The position numbers were made by a program, and so were the translations under genes. From PALSA-610 sp038239145 (GTDB lineage: Bacteria; Actinomycetota; Acidimicrobiia; IMCC26256; PALSA-610), in assembly GCA_038239145.1 (NCBI GenBank), contig JBBSFB010000002.1, positions 62,001 through 126,000 on the forward strand: 64,000 nucleotides of DNA, in the 5' to 3' direction. The notes beneath the pieces are model-generated. The model ran no database searches and was not told the origin of the DNA. It was given only the letters and a program-made list of their open reading frames with translations. Positions 32,495-42,589 of this stretch are shown here, piece after piece. Position 1 is the stretch's first letter. Every line of letters begins with the position of its first letter.

Positions 32495-34168
32495 TCAGTC
32501 ACGTTCGAACGCGACCGCGAGATCGTCTGCCGCTGACCTCGGCGACGACGCGCTGGATGCCAACGCGGTGGCGCCGACCGGCCGCGGGGCAGGATCGGGC
32601 GTCCGCACCTGCGCGTCCTCGCTGTTGTCAATGGCGCGGGCGGGAAGCCAGATGAGCACGCCGGCCACCGCGATCAACACGATGACGGCGGCGACGAGCG
32701 ACGCGAGGTGCAGACCACCGATGAAGCTCTCGTGCGCAGCCGACACGATCTGCGAGCGGTACCGCGCACCCGCCGGGGAGCCGACGACGTCGACGGCACG
32801 ACCGACCGAGTCGCGCGCGGCGGTGACCAGCGGAGCCGGCACCTTGCCCGCGAGGCGCGACGCGAGGTTCGGGCCGTAGTGCGACGAGAGGATGGAGCCG
32901 AGCACGGCGACGCCGACTGCGCCACCGACCTGACGGGTGGTGTCGTTCATAGCCGAACCGACGCCGGCCTTCTCGCGCGGCAACGATCCCATGATCGACT
33001 CGGTCGCGGGCGACATGACGTTGCCCATGCCCACACCCATGATCACCGTGACGATGACCACGTGCATCGCACTCGATCCGACGTCGAACGTGACGATGCC
33101 GAGCAGCGAGACCACGACCAGCAGGAGCCCGATCGCGACGACCACCTTGTTCCCGAGGCGGGCGACGAAGCGCGGGCTCAAGAACGCGAAGATCATCAGT
33201 GCCGCCGACTGCGGGATGAGGATCGCTCCGGCCTTCAGCGTGGAGTAGCCGAGCACCGACTGCAGGTACTGGGTCAGCAGGAAGATCGTGCCGTACAGCG
33301 CGAGGAACACGAGCATGATCGCCGAGCTCGCGGCGGAGAAGCGCGGGTTCTGGAAGAAGTGCAGATCGAGCATCGGGCTCGACGACTTCAACTCCCACAT
33401 GAAGAAGCTCGTCAACAGCGCCGCGCCGACTGCGAATCCGACGACGATCTCTGTCGATGTCCACCCGTGGCTCGGGGCCTCGATGATGGCCCACAGCAAC
33501 ACGCCGAGACTGAGGATCGAGAGTCCGGCGCCGACCGGGTCGAGGCGGGGCGTCGTGCGGTCTGAGGAGTCGGGGACAAAGAAGTAGCCGAGCAGCAACG
33601 CGGTGACGACGATCGGCACGTTCACGAGGAACACCGAGCCCCACCAGAAGTGTGTGAGCAGTGCGCCGCCCGCGACCGGACCGATGCCGACACCGAGAGC
33701 CGAGACCCCGGCCCAAACGCCGATGGCGACCGCCCGTTCCTTCGGGGAATGGAACACGTTCGACAGGATCGACAGCGTGCCGGGCATGATGCACGCGCCG
33801 CCGATGCCCATGAGCGAACGGGTCCCGACGAGTACTCCGGCGGACGGCGCGAACGCCGACAGCACCGAGCCGGTACCGAACACGATGAGGCCGAAGGTGA
33901 GGAACTTGTAGCGACCGAACCGGTCACCGAGGCTGCCCATCGTGAGCAGCAGGCCCGCGAAGACGAGGGTGTAGGAGTCGACGATCCATTGGAGCGCGCT
34001 CCCGGAAGCGCCGAGACCGCCCGCGTTCTTCGTGTGTGCAAGCGTCGGCAAGGCGACGTTCAGAATGGTGTTGTCGAGCCCGATCACCATCAGGCTGATG
34101 CACAGCACCGCGAGAGTCAGCCACCGGCGCCGATGTGCGACCTCGGGATTCTTCAGTTCCGATCGCAC
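32495..34168 (-). CDS. DHA2-family MFS drug efflux transporter
   Basis: A 557-aa major facilitator of the 14-helix DHA2 type. MGSLGDRFGRYKFL is the conserved cytoplasmic loop motif A. LDNTILNVALPTL in the first helix is the classic drug:H+ antiporter signature (motif D1), and GIGPVAGGALL is motif C in helix five. A low-complexity tail follows the last helix. It probably exports a toxic or hydrophobic compound using proton antiport. The GTG at 34168 gives VRSELKNPEV. It sits next to an aldehyde dehydrogenase and a BVMO, so the exported compound may be linked to that oxidative pathway. Confidence 0.88.
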   Translation of the reverse strand: MRSELKNPEVAHRRRWLTLAVLCISLMVIGLDNTILNVALPTLAHTKNAGGLGASGSALQWIVDSYTLVFAGLLLTMGSLGDRFGRYKFLTFGLIVFGTGSVLSAFAPSAGVLVGTRSLMGIGGACIMPGTLSILSNVFHSPKERAVAIGVWAGVSALGVGIGPVAGGALLTHFWWGSVFLVNVPIVVTALLLGYFFVPDSSDRTTPRLDPVGAGLSILSLGVLLWAIIEAPSHGWTSTEIVVGFAVGAALLTSFFMWELKSSSPMLDLHFFQNPRFSAASSAIMLVFLALYGTIFLLTQYLQSVLGYSTLKAGAILIPQSAALMIFAFLSPRFVARLGNKVVVAIGLLLVVVSLLGIVTFDVGSSAMHVVIVTVIMGVGMGNVMSPATESIMGSLPREKAGVGSAMNDTTRQVGGAVGVAVLGSILSSHYGPNLASRLAGKVPAPLVTAARDSVGRAVDVVGSPAGARYRSQIVSAAHESFIGGLHLASLVAAVIVLIAVAGVLIWLPARAIDNSEDAQVRTPDPAPRPVGATALASSASSPRSAADDLAVAFERD

Positions 34169-34258
34169 ACGCGCCCCTTCTCGACCGATTCAACCTATGA
34201 CGAGGGAAGACACCTCCCGGGCCAGTTTCATTCCCTGATCACGCAATCCCGGAGTTCG

Positions 34259-35632
34259 TTACGCAATCCAGACGGTCTTCACGTTGCAGAACGCGCGTAT
34301 GCCCTGGGAGGACAGCTCACGGCCGAACCCGGACTCCTTGACTCCTCCGAACGGGAGCTCCGGATACGACGTGGTCATGCCGTTGACGAACACCGCACCG
34401 GCATCGAGCGCCTCGACGAACTGGGCCTGTTCGGCCGCGTCGGTGGACCAGATGTTCGATCCGAGCCCGAACACGGTCGCGTTCGCCAGCTCGATCGCCT
34501 CTTCGGCGGAGCTCACGCGAAACAGCTGGGCGACGGGCCCGAAGATCTCCTCGTAGTAGATCCGCATCTCCGCGGTGATGTCGGTGACAACAGTCGGCGG
34601 AATGAACCAGCCCGGACGGTCGACGCGCGTCCCACCGCACAGCACCCGCGCGCCCTTCGTGGTCGCGTCGGCGAGGAACTCCTCGACGTCGCGGAGGCCC
34701 TGCTCGTTCGCGAGCGGGCCGATGTCGGTGGACTCGTCCATCGGATCGCCGACGCGCAGCGCCTTCATGCGCGCGACGAACTTCTCTTCGAATGCATCGG
34801 CCACCTCGGTATGCACGATGAACCGCTTGGCTGCGATGCAACTCTGACCGTTGTTCTGCACGCGCGCCGTCACGGCAATCTGTGCCGCCCGGTCGAGGTC
34901 GGCCGACGGCATCACCACGAACGGATCGCTGCCGCCCAACTCCAATACAACAGGCTTCAGCATCTCCCCCGCGATGCTCCCGATCGACCGTCCGGCCGGC
35001 GTGCTGCCGGTGAGCGTGGCCGCGCGTACGCGCGGGTCACGCAGGATCCGTTCGACCGACGACGCGCCGATGAGCAGAGTCTGGAACGCGCCGTCCGGAA
35101 AGCCGGCCCGACGAAACGTGTCCTCGAGCAGGAGCGCGGTCTGGGGCACATTGGACGCGTGTTTCAGCAGCCCGACGTTTCCCGCCATGAGAGCCGGAGC
35201 CGCAAACCGGATGACCTGCCAGAGCGGGAAGTTCCACGGCATCACCGCGAGCACCGGGCCGAGAGGCTGATACCGCACGTACGCGCGGGACGCGCCGACC
35301 GCGGCCGCGTCGGCGGGTTCGTCGGAGAGGAAGGCCTCGGCGTGCTCGGCATAGAACCGGCAGCCCTTGGCGCACTTCATGACCTCCGCGCGCGCCGAGA
35401 CGACGGTCTTGCCCATCTCGGTCGTCATCACTCGCGCGATCTCTTCACACGCCGACTCGAGCCGGTCGGCGGCTGCGTTCATCCAGCGGGCCCGGTCGGA
35501 GAACGTCGTCGTGCGGAACTCGACCGCCGTCGCCGCCGCTCGCGTGATGCGCTCGTCGACCTCGGCATCGGTGAGCGACTCGAAGGACTTCTCGATCTCT
35601 CCGGTCGCCGGATTCGTGGTTGCAATGGCCAT
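34259..35632 (-). CDS. NAD(P)-dependent aldehyde dehydrogenase (succinate-semialdehyde type)
   Basis: A 457-aa aldehyde dehydrogenase of the succinate-semialdehyde branch. Catalytic Glu is E231 in VLELGGSDPF and nucleophile Cys is C265 in NNGQSCIAAKRF. The cofactor region PWNFPLWQVIRFAAPALMAGN is intact. The ATG at 35632 gives MAIATTNPATGEIEKSF with AAGG five bases before. It oxidises an aldehyde, perhaps a semialdehyde, to the acid. It is divergent from the BVMO gene 51 bases away. A joint role in oxidation of the BVMO-derived product is plausible (inference). Confidence 0.88.
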   Translation of the reverse strand: MAIATTNPATGEIEKSFESLTDAEVDERITRAAATAVEFRTTTFSDRARWMNAAADRLESACEEIARVMTTEMGKTVVSARAEVMKCAKGCRFYAEHAEAFLSDEPADAAAVGASRAYVRYQPLGPVLAVMPWNFPLWQVIRFAAPALMAGNVGLLKHASNVPQTALLLEDTFRRAGFPDGAFQTLLIGASSVERILRDPRVRAATLTGSTPAGRSIGSIAGEMLKPVVLELGGSDPFVVMPSADLDRAAQIAVTARVQNNGQSCIAAKRFIVHTEVADAFEEKFVARMKALRVGDPMDESTDIGPLANEQGLRDVEEFLADATTKGARVLCGGTRVDRPGWFIPPTVVTDITAEMRIYYEEIFGPVAQLFRVSSAEEAIELANATVFGLGSNIWSTDAAEQAQFVEALDAGAVFVNGMTTSYPELPFGGVKESGFGRELSSQGIRAFCNVKTVWIA

Positions 35633-35683
35633 ACGACCTTGTATCACGCGCCCACGTGCCGGAGGTCCCGAGGGTGCCAAGAT

Positions 35684-37648
35684 GTGTCCGTGAGCGAGAG
35701 CCGGTTTTCGTCCAGCCCCTTCGTCGGCGAAGTCGAGCCGATCGTCGAGTCCGACGATCGGATCCGCGCCTACCTCGAGGAAGCCGAGGTCCCGCCGCTC
35801 CTGCCTTCGCTCGCGTACCTGACCGGCGACCTCACGCTGCTGCGGGACGGCCTGCGGCCCGATGCCGTCGGCCTCGGGATGCCCCAGGGTGGGCTCAGCG
35901 CCGACCAGCAGGCCGAAGCCCGGGCGATCGCGCTCGAGACCTTGATCCGGTTCCGCGACGGGGGGTGCCGGCCCGCACCGCCGCCGGGCGAGGCCGACAC
36001 GCTCCGCATCATGGAGTTCGCCGTCGGCGGGGGCGCCGACATGGCCGCGTACCTCCCGCTGCTCGAAGAGGAGCTCGCAGTGCGGGGCGAGGACCGCCGG
36101 GCGCCGGCGTGGTCCAAGGCCGACGTTGCGCCCGACACCGCGTTCGACGTCGTCGTCATCGGCGCGGGCATGTCGGGCCTCCTCGCCGCCCATCGTCTGC
36201 AACAGGCGGGCGTGCCATTCCTGATCTTCGAGAAGAACGACGATGTCGGTGGCACCTGGCTGGAGAACACGTATCCGGGGTGCCGCGTTGACAACCCGAA
36301 CCACAACTACAGCTTCTCGTTCGCGCAGCGTCACGACTGGCCGTTCCACTTCTCCACCCAGGACGTGCTGCTCGACTATTTCCGGCGCTGTGCCGATGCG
36401 TTCGGTCTGCGGGACCGGGTGCAGTACTCGACCGAGGTTCGATCGGCGACATGGTCGGAGCGGGACCGGACCTGGACGGTCGTGGTACGGCGGGCCGACG
36501 GAACCGAGGACCGTGTCGTCGCGCACGCGGTCATCAGCGCGGTCGGACAGCTCAACCGCCCGCTGTATCCCGACATCGCGGGTCGGGAGTCCTTCGCCGG
36601 TCCTGCGTTCCACTCGGCCCGGTGGGATCACACGATCGACCTCAGCGGGAAGCGCGTCGCGGTGATCGGAACCGGCGCAAGCGCGGTGCAGTTCGTTCCC
36701 GAGATCGCGCCGGTTGTCGGCGAGCTGCTCGTGTTCCAACGCACGCCGCCGTGGCTCGGGCCGACCGACGACTATCACGCCGAGGTCGAGCCCGGTCTGC
36801 GGTGGCTCTACGCGCACGTCCCTTCGTACAGCGAATGGAATCGCTTCCTCATCTTCTGGAAGATGGGTGACGGTGTGCTCGCCGGCGTACGCGTCGATCC
36901 CGACTGGGACCCGAAGGACAACTCGGTCAGCCTGTTCAATGACATCCTGCGCCAACTCCTCACGGGCTACCTGACCCAGCAGTTCCAAGCCCGTCCCGAT
37001 CTGCTCGAGCGGGTGATCCCCCACTATCCGCCGGCCGCGAAACGGTTGCTGCGCGACAACGGCGCCTGGCCGGGCGCGCTCCTCCGCGACAACGTGCAAC
37101 TCCTCACCGGCACCATTCGCGAGATCACAACAACCGGGATCGTGACCGCTGACGGGGTTACCCACGACGTCGACGTGATCATCTACGGCACCGGCTTCCA
37201 GGCGTCGAAGTTCCTCACGCCGATGCAGGTGACCGGGCGCGACGATGTGGACCTGCACGAGCACTGGAAAGGCGACGCGCGCGCCTACCTCGGCATCACG
37301 GTGCCCGGGTTCCCGAACCTCTTTTGCCTCTACGGCCCGAACACCAACATCGTGATCAACGGCAGCATCATCTACTTCTCCGAGTGCGGGGTGCGCTACA
37401 TCCTCGGATGCCTCGGGATGCTGCTCGGGGGTGGCCACGCCGCGCTCGACGTGCACACCGACGTGCACGATGATTTCAACGAGCGGGTCGACGCCGAGAA
37501 TGCGCTGATGGCGTGGGGATGGTCGGAGGTCAGCAGCTGGTACAAGAACGAGCACGGCCACGTCGCTCAGAACTGGCCGTTCACCCTCTTGGAGTACTGG
37601 CAGCGCACGCTCGCGCCCGATCCGGCCGAGTACGAACTCATCGATTGA
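35684..37648 (+). CDS. HAPMO-type Baeyer-Villiger monooxygenase
   Basis: A 654-aa flavin monooxygenase. After an N-terminal extension of about 150 residues, the FAD motif GAGMSG starts at residue 160. The Baeyer-Villiger fingerprint FAGPAFHSARWD follows, then a second Rossmann motif GTGASA for NADPH. The extension and length resemble 4-hydroxyacetophenone monooxygenase. It would insert oxygen next to a ketone, giving an ester or lactone. GTG codons at 35684 and 35690 are both possible; an upstream AGGG favours the former. It is followed 28 bases later by an SDR gene in the same direction, a likely operon. Confidence 0.9.
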   Translation: MSVSESRFSSSPFVGEVEPIVESDDRIRAYLEEAEVPPLLPSLAYLTGDLTLLRDGLRPDAVGLGMPQGGLSADQQAEARAIALETLIRFRDGGCRPAPPPGEADTLRIMEFAVGGGADMAAYLPLLEEELAVRGEDRRAPAWSKADVAPDTAFDVVVIGAGMSGLLAAHRLQQAGVPFLIFEKNDDVGGTWLENTYPGCRVDNPNHNYSFSFAQRHDWPFHFSTQDVLLDYFRRCADAFGLRDRVQYSTEVRSATWSERDRTWTVVVRRADGTEDRVVAHAVISAVGQLNRPLYPDIAGRESFAGPAFHSARWDHTIDLSGKRVAVIGTGASAVQFVPEIAPVVGELLVFQRTPPWLGPTDDYHAEVEPGLRWLYAHVPSYSEWNRFLIFWKMGDGVLAGVRVDPDWDPKDNSVSLFNDILRQLLTGYLTQQFQARPDLLERVIPHYPPAAKRLLRDNGAWPGALLRDNVQLLTGTIREITTTGIVTADGVTHDVDVIIYGTGFQASKFLTPMQVTGRDDVDLHEHWKGDARAYLGITVPGFPNLFCLYGPNTNIVINGSIIYFSECGVRYILGCLGMLLGGGHAALDVHTDVHDDFNERVDAENALMAWGWSEVSSWYKNEHGHVAQNWPFTLLEYWQRTLAPDPAEYELID

Positions 37649-37676
37649 CTCACCGATTCGCCCCGGGGCGCGATAC

Positions 37677-38483
37677 ATGGACAGGTTCTCGGAAAAGATC
37701 GCGATCGTGACGGGTGGAGGCTCGGGCATCGGACGCGCCACCGCTCTGCTGTTGGCCTCGGAAGGCGCCCGGGTGACCGTCGCCGATATCGCGGGGCCTG
37801 CGGCCGCGGCGGTCGTCTCCGAGATCGAAGCCGCGGGCGGCACCGGCCGGGTGCAGATAACCGACGTGGGTGATGCCCGGTCCGTCGAAGCAATGGTGGC
37901 CGACACGGTCGCGGCGTTCGGTGGGCTCGACATCCTCCACAACAACGCCGCCGCCCTCGACCAGAATCGCTTCGATCAGGACGTCGTGACGATGGACCTG
38001 GCCACGTGGGAGCGGGTGATGTCGGTGAACCTGACCGGGCCGATGCTCGGTTGCCGATTCGCGATCCCCCGCATGCTCGAACGGGGTGGCGGCGCGATCG
38101 TCAATACCGCCTCCGCGGCCGCGTTCTACGGCAGCCACTCCCTCGCGGCGTACGGCACGTCGAAGGCCGGCGTGGTCGCGTTGACCCGCTACGTCGCGAC
38201 CGCGTACGGAGAGCGTGGGATCCGCTGCAACGCGGTTGCCCCGGGCGTCGTGGTGGCCAAGACCGCCCAGGATGCGCTCGGTGGCCCGATGGGCGACCGC
38301 CTCCGGCGCTATAGCACCAGCCACCTCGTTGGGCGACTCGGGTATCCGGAGGAGATCGCGGCGGCGGTCGCCTACCTCGCGTCCGACGACGCCGCCTTCG
38401 TCACCGGCGAGGTCCTGCGCGTCGACGGCGGCTTCACCGCGCACACGCCTACCTACGCGACCGATCGCCACCCGGAAGGCTGA
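37677..38483 (+). CDS. SDR-family NAD(P)-dependent oxidoreductase
   Basis: A 268-aa classical short-chain dehydrogenase with TGGGSGIGRA (cofactor), HNNAA (a variant NNAG), NTASAAAFYG with catalytic Ser, and YGTSKAG with the Tyr-Lys pair. The C-terminus VTGEVLRVDGGFTAH is typical. It probably interconverts an alcohol and a ketone; supplying the ketone to the BVMO encoded just upstream is an attractive role (inference). The ATG at 37677 lies 28 bases after the BVMO stop. Confidence 0.88.
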   Translation: MDRFSEKIAIVTGGGSGIGRATALLLASEGARVTVADIAGPAAAAVVSEIEAAGGTGRVQITDVGDARSVEAMVADTVAAFGGLDILHNNAAALDQNRFDQDVVTMDLATWERVMSVNLTGPMLGCRFAIPRMLERGGGAIVNTASAAAFYGSHSLAAYGTSKAGVVALTRYVATAYGERGIRCNAVAPGVVVAKTAQDALGGPMGDRLRRYSTSHLVGRLGYPEEIAAAVAYLASDDAAFVTGEVLRVDGGFTAHTPTYATDRHPEG

Positions 38484-38591
38484 TCCGGCGAGCCGACCGT
38501 CAGTCCGTCACCCGTCGGACTGAGAGTTCGATTCGTGGGCGACCGGAGTCGTGGTGGTCGATCCAGCCGGGTCCTGTGACGAAGAGGTCAC

Positions 38592-41500
38592 ATGGCACTG
38601 CCGAACAACGGGCGCGATGGAGCGCGAGCGAAGAACTCGCGCTCGGCGATGATCGCCGTCGTCGCGGGCGGGAACCTGATCGCGCTGCCCGCGATCGTGT
38701 TGGTGTGGGTGCTCAGGGGCCGCGACGTCATCGTCGGCCCGCCCTTTTGGGTCTTCGTCGTCGTCATCGTGGGCTCGATCGTCGGCGACCTGGGCGGCCG
38801 GATGTGGTTGCGGTGCCGACCGGACTCCCGTCTCCGCCAGCAGTTCCGGATCGCGTTTGCAGCCAGCGTCGTGACGACGATCCTCTACTCGAGCGGATGG
38901 GGCTCGATCCTGGTCATCGCCTACGCGCTCTGCGCCGTCCAGATGCTCGCGCAGATCCCGGGAATCGACTGGCGCACCGTGCTCGCGTGGTGCCTCGCCA
39001 GCGCCATCAGCGGCGAGATCGCGCTGCAGGCGGGCCTCGCTCCGCACCTGATGCCCCTCGGGCGCGCCCATCTCGTGGCCGCGGTCGGACTCGCGATCTT
39101 CGCGGCCGTGCTCTGGGTCGTCAGCGGCAGCTTCGCGGAGCACGACCTCATCGAACAAGAGGGGCGCGACCGCGGCCGACAGCTCGCGCACGAAGCCACG
39201 ACCGACTCGCTCACGCAGCTCCTCAACCGGGCCGGCTTCACCGCCGCGCTCGAAGAGTCGTGCGCCGCGCACGCGCCCGCCATCCTCGCGTTCGTCGACC
39301 TCGACAACTTCAAGGACATCAACGATTCCTTCGGGCACCACGTCGGCGACGAGGTGCTCGCCGAGGCCGCGGCGCGCCTGCGCGCCGTCGTGCGACCGGA
39401 GGATGTGATCGCCCGCTTCGGCGGCGACGAGTTCGTCATCCTCGTGCGGTCGTCGTCCGACGAGAACGATGCCGATCGGCTCGTCGAACGCATCTGGGCA
39501 GTGCTCGCCGAGCCGTGGCCCAACATCGCACCGAACGCGATCTCGGCGAGCGTCGGCGTGGTCGACGACCGCAACGGGAGCAGATCTCCCGAGGACCTCC
39601 TGCGCGAGGCCGACGAGGCGATGTACGCGCGCAAGCACGGCATGAGTGCGACCGGCTCCACCGCGATCATGACGTCTCGGGCGCTCGCCCACCACCGGTT
39701 GGCGATGGACGGCATGCACGGGACGTTCGTCGTGCTGCGGGCGATACGCGAATGCGGTGAGATCGTCGATTACGAGATCCTGGAAGCGAACGCGATCGTT
39801 CGCCGTGCCTACACGGGACTCGGCGCCGAGGTCGTCGGGTCGCGGCTCTCTGCGCTCGACAAGTTCGCCGACAACTCACAGCTGAAGGCGGTGTACGCGG
39901 AGGCGTTGGCGACCGGCCTTCACGTCGGGGCCCAGCTCCCGGTGTCGCGTCCGGACGGTCGAACGGGCTGGAGCAAGCTCAAGGCGGTCACGGTCGACCG
40001 CGACGTCGTCGCGGTGGTCGCCAACGACGTGACGGCCGAGGTCGAAGCCCGCAACGAGCTCGAGCGCGAGCGGGTCCGCTTCGCCAGCCTCCTCGCCCAC
40101 TCGAGCGACCTCGCGTGCGTCGTCGACCGCATGGGCGACATCATCTACAGCCCACCCTCGGGCATGTCGTTCCTGGGCTACACCGATTCCGAGCTCGAAC
40201 ATCCGATGGACCTGGTGATCGAATCGGATCGCGCCGAAGCCCGGGCCTGGTTCGACGAGATCCGGTCGTCGCCGTCCGCAACACCGGTCCGATCCGTGGT
40301 ACTGCGCTTCGTCGCCCATGACGGCAGCGTCCGTACGTGCGCGGTGACGGCCGACGACCGCTCCGACGACCCCTTGATCGGTGGGTTCGTTCTCAACGCC
40401 CACGACGTGTCGGCGGTCGTCGCGGCGGAGGCCCGCCTGGCTGCGGTCGCCGACGCCGTGGCCGAGGTGATCGCCATCTGCGACGCCGACGGCCGCATGA
40501 TGTGGGTGTCCGGCGCGGTCCGCGATGCTCTTCACGTCGCCCCCGAGGACCTGATCGGGCTGTCGGCCTTCGATGTCATTCATCCGGACGACCACCACGA
40601 GATCGCGATGCGGCTCGCCCGAATGCTCGCCGATCCCGGCGTCGTCTCGGTTCCCGTCGACATCCGCCTCCGCCGCGCCGACGGTTCGTACTGCTGGTTT
40701 GAAGCGAGCGGAAGCAACCAACTCGCCGACCCGTCGATCCGCGGACTGGTCATCAGTCTGCGCGACCGGACCGAGCGGCGCGCCGACGAAGCGGCCCTGC
40801 GGGTGTCGGAGGAGCGCAACCGAAGCATCGTCGAGACCGCCGCCGACGCGATCATCTCGGTCGACGCGCACGGCTTCATCCGGAGCTTCAACCGGGCCGC
40901 CGAACGCATCTTCGCAGTCGATGCCGCGGAGGTGATCGGCACCCCCTACGAGCCCCTTGTGCCGGCCGACTCACTCGCCACGGTGCGCGACTCGATCGAG
41001 CTCGACGGCCTGGGGCACCAGATCGACACCGTCGCGGCGCGCGCGACCGGCGAGCGGTTCCCGGCCCAGATCGCGATCTCGGCGGTTCAGGTCGGCGAGA
41101 GCCACTACTTCACCGCGGTCGTACGCGATATCAGCGAACAACGGTCGATGGAGCTGGCCCTACGGACCGCGGCAACATGCGACGAGCTCACCGGTCTCCC
41201 CAATCGGCGGACGCTGCTCGACCGGACGCAGGACGCGATCGAAGAGGCCCGCCGGACCGACGACGTGGTCGGGATGGTGTTCGTCGACCTGGACCGGTTC
41301 AAGCTCGTCAACGACGGACTCGGTCACGATGCCGGCGATCAACTGCTCGTCCTCGTCGCGAATCGGATCGCGGCCGCGATCCGGAGCCAAGACGTCGTGG
41401 CCCGGCTCGGGAGCGACGAGTTCGTCGTCCTCTGCCCGAGCGCATCCGACCTGGAGGCGATCAAGGCGGTCGCAGTGCGCATCATCGAGGCTCTCACGGG

Positions 41501-42500
41501 CGCGTTCGTGATCTTCGACAGCGAGGTGTTCGTCGGCGCGTCGATCGGGGTATCGGTAAGCACCGGTTCCGAGACGCCGATCGAGTTGCTGCGTTTCGCC
41601 GACACCGCGATGTATCGCGCCAAGGAGACCGGCACCTCCGGCGTCGAGGTCTTCGACAGCCGGATGCAGCGGAACGCGGCACGCCGGCTCGACGTCGAGT
41701 CCGCCCTCCGCCAGGCTGTCGGTCGGGACGAGTTGCGCGCGTACTACCAGCCCATCGTGAGCCTGCAGAGCACGGAGGTGTCGAAGCTCGAGGCCCTCAT
41801 CCGGTGGGATCGACGCGGGGTGGGCCTCATCCGGCCCGACAACTTCATTCCGGTGGCGGAAGAAGCAGGGATCATCCTCGAGATCGGCGCTTGGATGTTG
41901 CGGACCGCCACCGTCGACTGCGTGCGCTGGCAGAAGGTGGCGCCCGGCGTTGGCGTGTCGGTGAACGTCTCGGTCCGGCAGTTCGAATCCGGCGACCTCG
42001 TCACGGTCGTCCAGGCCGCGCTCGCGGCCAGCGGCCTCGACCCGGCGCTACTGACGCTCGAGATCACCGAGTCGGTGATGCTCGACCACTCCGATCGCAA
42101 CGCCGCAATCATGCGCCGGATCCGCGACCTGGGGATGCACATCTCCCTCGACGACTTCGGCAGTGGCTACAGCTCGCTCACGTATCTGCGCCTCCTTCCC
42201 ATCGACTCCATCAAGATCGACCGTTCGTTCCTGCAGTCGCTCGGCACGGCGGTGCGCGACATGGCGATGCTCAGCGCCATCGTCAACCTCGGGACCGCGC
42301 ACGACCTCGAGGTCGTTGCCGAGGGCATCGACACCGACGCCAAACTCACCGCAGTACGCGCCGTCGGTTGCACCTTCGGCCAGGGATTCCTGTTTGCCAA
42401 GCCGATGTCGTTCGCGGAAACGCTCGACTACCTCGCGCTCGAGCCGAGGTGCAGTCCGGTGGCACCGGCCGAGGTGGCCCTGCGCACCAGCCCCGATTGA
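38592..42500 (+). CDS. membrane GGDEF-PAS-GGDEF-EAL cyclic-di-GMP protein
   Basis: A 1302-aa signalling protein. An N-terminal membrane part of about five helices (residues 18-175) leads to a first GGDEF domain with an intact FGGDEF at 277-281. A PAS-like array of three to four sensor domains follows (about 375-860). A second GGDEF domain has GSDEF at 940-944, so its first Gly is changed to Ser. A C-terminal EAL domain has its EAL at 1067-1069 and the downstream DDFGSGYSSL loop. Both c-di-GMP synthesis and breakdown activities are thus conceivable: the first cyclase and the phosphodiesterase look intact, and the second GGDEF is of doubtful activity. The next gene, patatin, starts 90 bases later. 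Confidence 0.9.
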   Translation: MALPNNGRDGARAKNSRSAMIAVVAGGNLIALPAIVLVWVLRGRDVIVGPPFWVFVVVIVGSIVGDLGGRMWLRCRPDSRLRQQFRIAFAASVVTTILYSSGWGSILVIAYALCAVQMLAQIPGIDWRTVLAWCLASAISGEIALQAGLAPHLMPLGRAHLVAAVGLAIFAAVLWVVSGSFAEHDLIEQEGRDRGRQLAHEATTDSLTQLLNRAGFTAALEESCAAHAPAILAFVDLDNFKDINDSFGHHVGDEVLAEAAARLRAVVRPEDVIARFGGDEFVILVRSSSDENDADRLVERIWAVLAEPWPNIAPNAISASVGVVDDRNGSRSPEDLLREADEAMYARKHGMSATGSTAIMTSRALAHHRLAMDGMHGTFVVLRAIRECGEIVDYEILEANAIVRRAYTGLGAEVVGSRLSALDKFADNSQLKAVYAEALATGLHVGAQLPVSRPDGRTGWSKLKAVTVDRDVVAVVANDVTAEVEARNELERERVRFASLLAHSSDLACVVDRMGDIIYSPPSGMSFLGYTDSELEHPMDLVIESDRAEARAWFDEIRSSPSATPVRSVVLRFVAHDGSVRTCAVTADDRSDDPLIGGFVLNAHDVSAVVAAEARLAAVADAVAEVIAICDADGRMMWVSGAVRDALHVAPEDLIGLSAFDVIHPDDHHEIAMRLARMLADPGVVSVPVDIRLRRADGSYCWFEASGSNQLADPSIRGLVISLRDRTERRADEAALRVSEERNRSIVETAADAIISVDAHGFIRSFNRAAERIFAVDAAEVIGTPYEPLVPADSLATVRDSIELDGLGHQIDTVAARATGERFPAQIAISAVQVGESHYFTAVVRDISEQRSMELALRTAATCDELTGLPNRRTLLDRTQDAIEEARRTDDVVGMVFVDLDRFKLVNDGLGHDAGDQLLVLVANRIAAAIRSQDVVARLGSDEFVVLCPSASDLEAIKAVAVRIIEALTGAFVIFDSEVFVGASIGVSVSTGSETPIELLRFADTAMYRAKETGTSGVEVFDSRMQRNAARRLDVESALRQAVGRDELRAYYQPIVSLQSTEVSKLEALIRWDRRGVGLIRPDNFIPVAEEAGIILEIGAWMLRTATVDCVRWQKVAPGVGVSVNVSVRQFESGDLVTVVQAALAASGLDPALLTLEITESVMLDHSDRNAAIMRRIRDLGMHISLDDFGSGYSSLTYLRLLPIDSIKIDRSFLQSLGTAVRDMAMLSAIVNLGTAHDLEVVAEGIDTDAKLTAVRAVGCTFGQGFLFAKPMSFAETLDYLALEPRCSPVAPAEVALRTSPD

Positions 42501-42589
42501 CCCGCGTCCCTGTCGTTGACGGCGGACGCCGGTGTCGTTACGGTCCGCGACGGCGCGGACTGGTTCGACATGCTCGGCGAGGGGGCGGC

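Noticed and set aside
33650..35683. Long open upstream extension of the BVMO frame
   Set aside because: It runs antisense through the MFS and aldehyde dehydrogenase genes. The BVMO homology begins at about 35684 with a ribosome site.
41177..42589. Open upstream extension of the patatin frame within the GGDEF/EAL gene
   Set aside because: The sequence is Arg-rich and lies in another frame of a conserved gene. A clear ATG with a G-rich site is at 42590.
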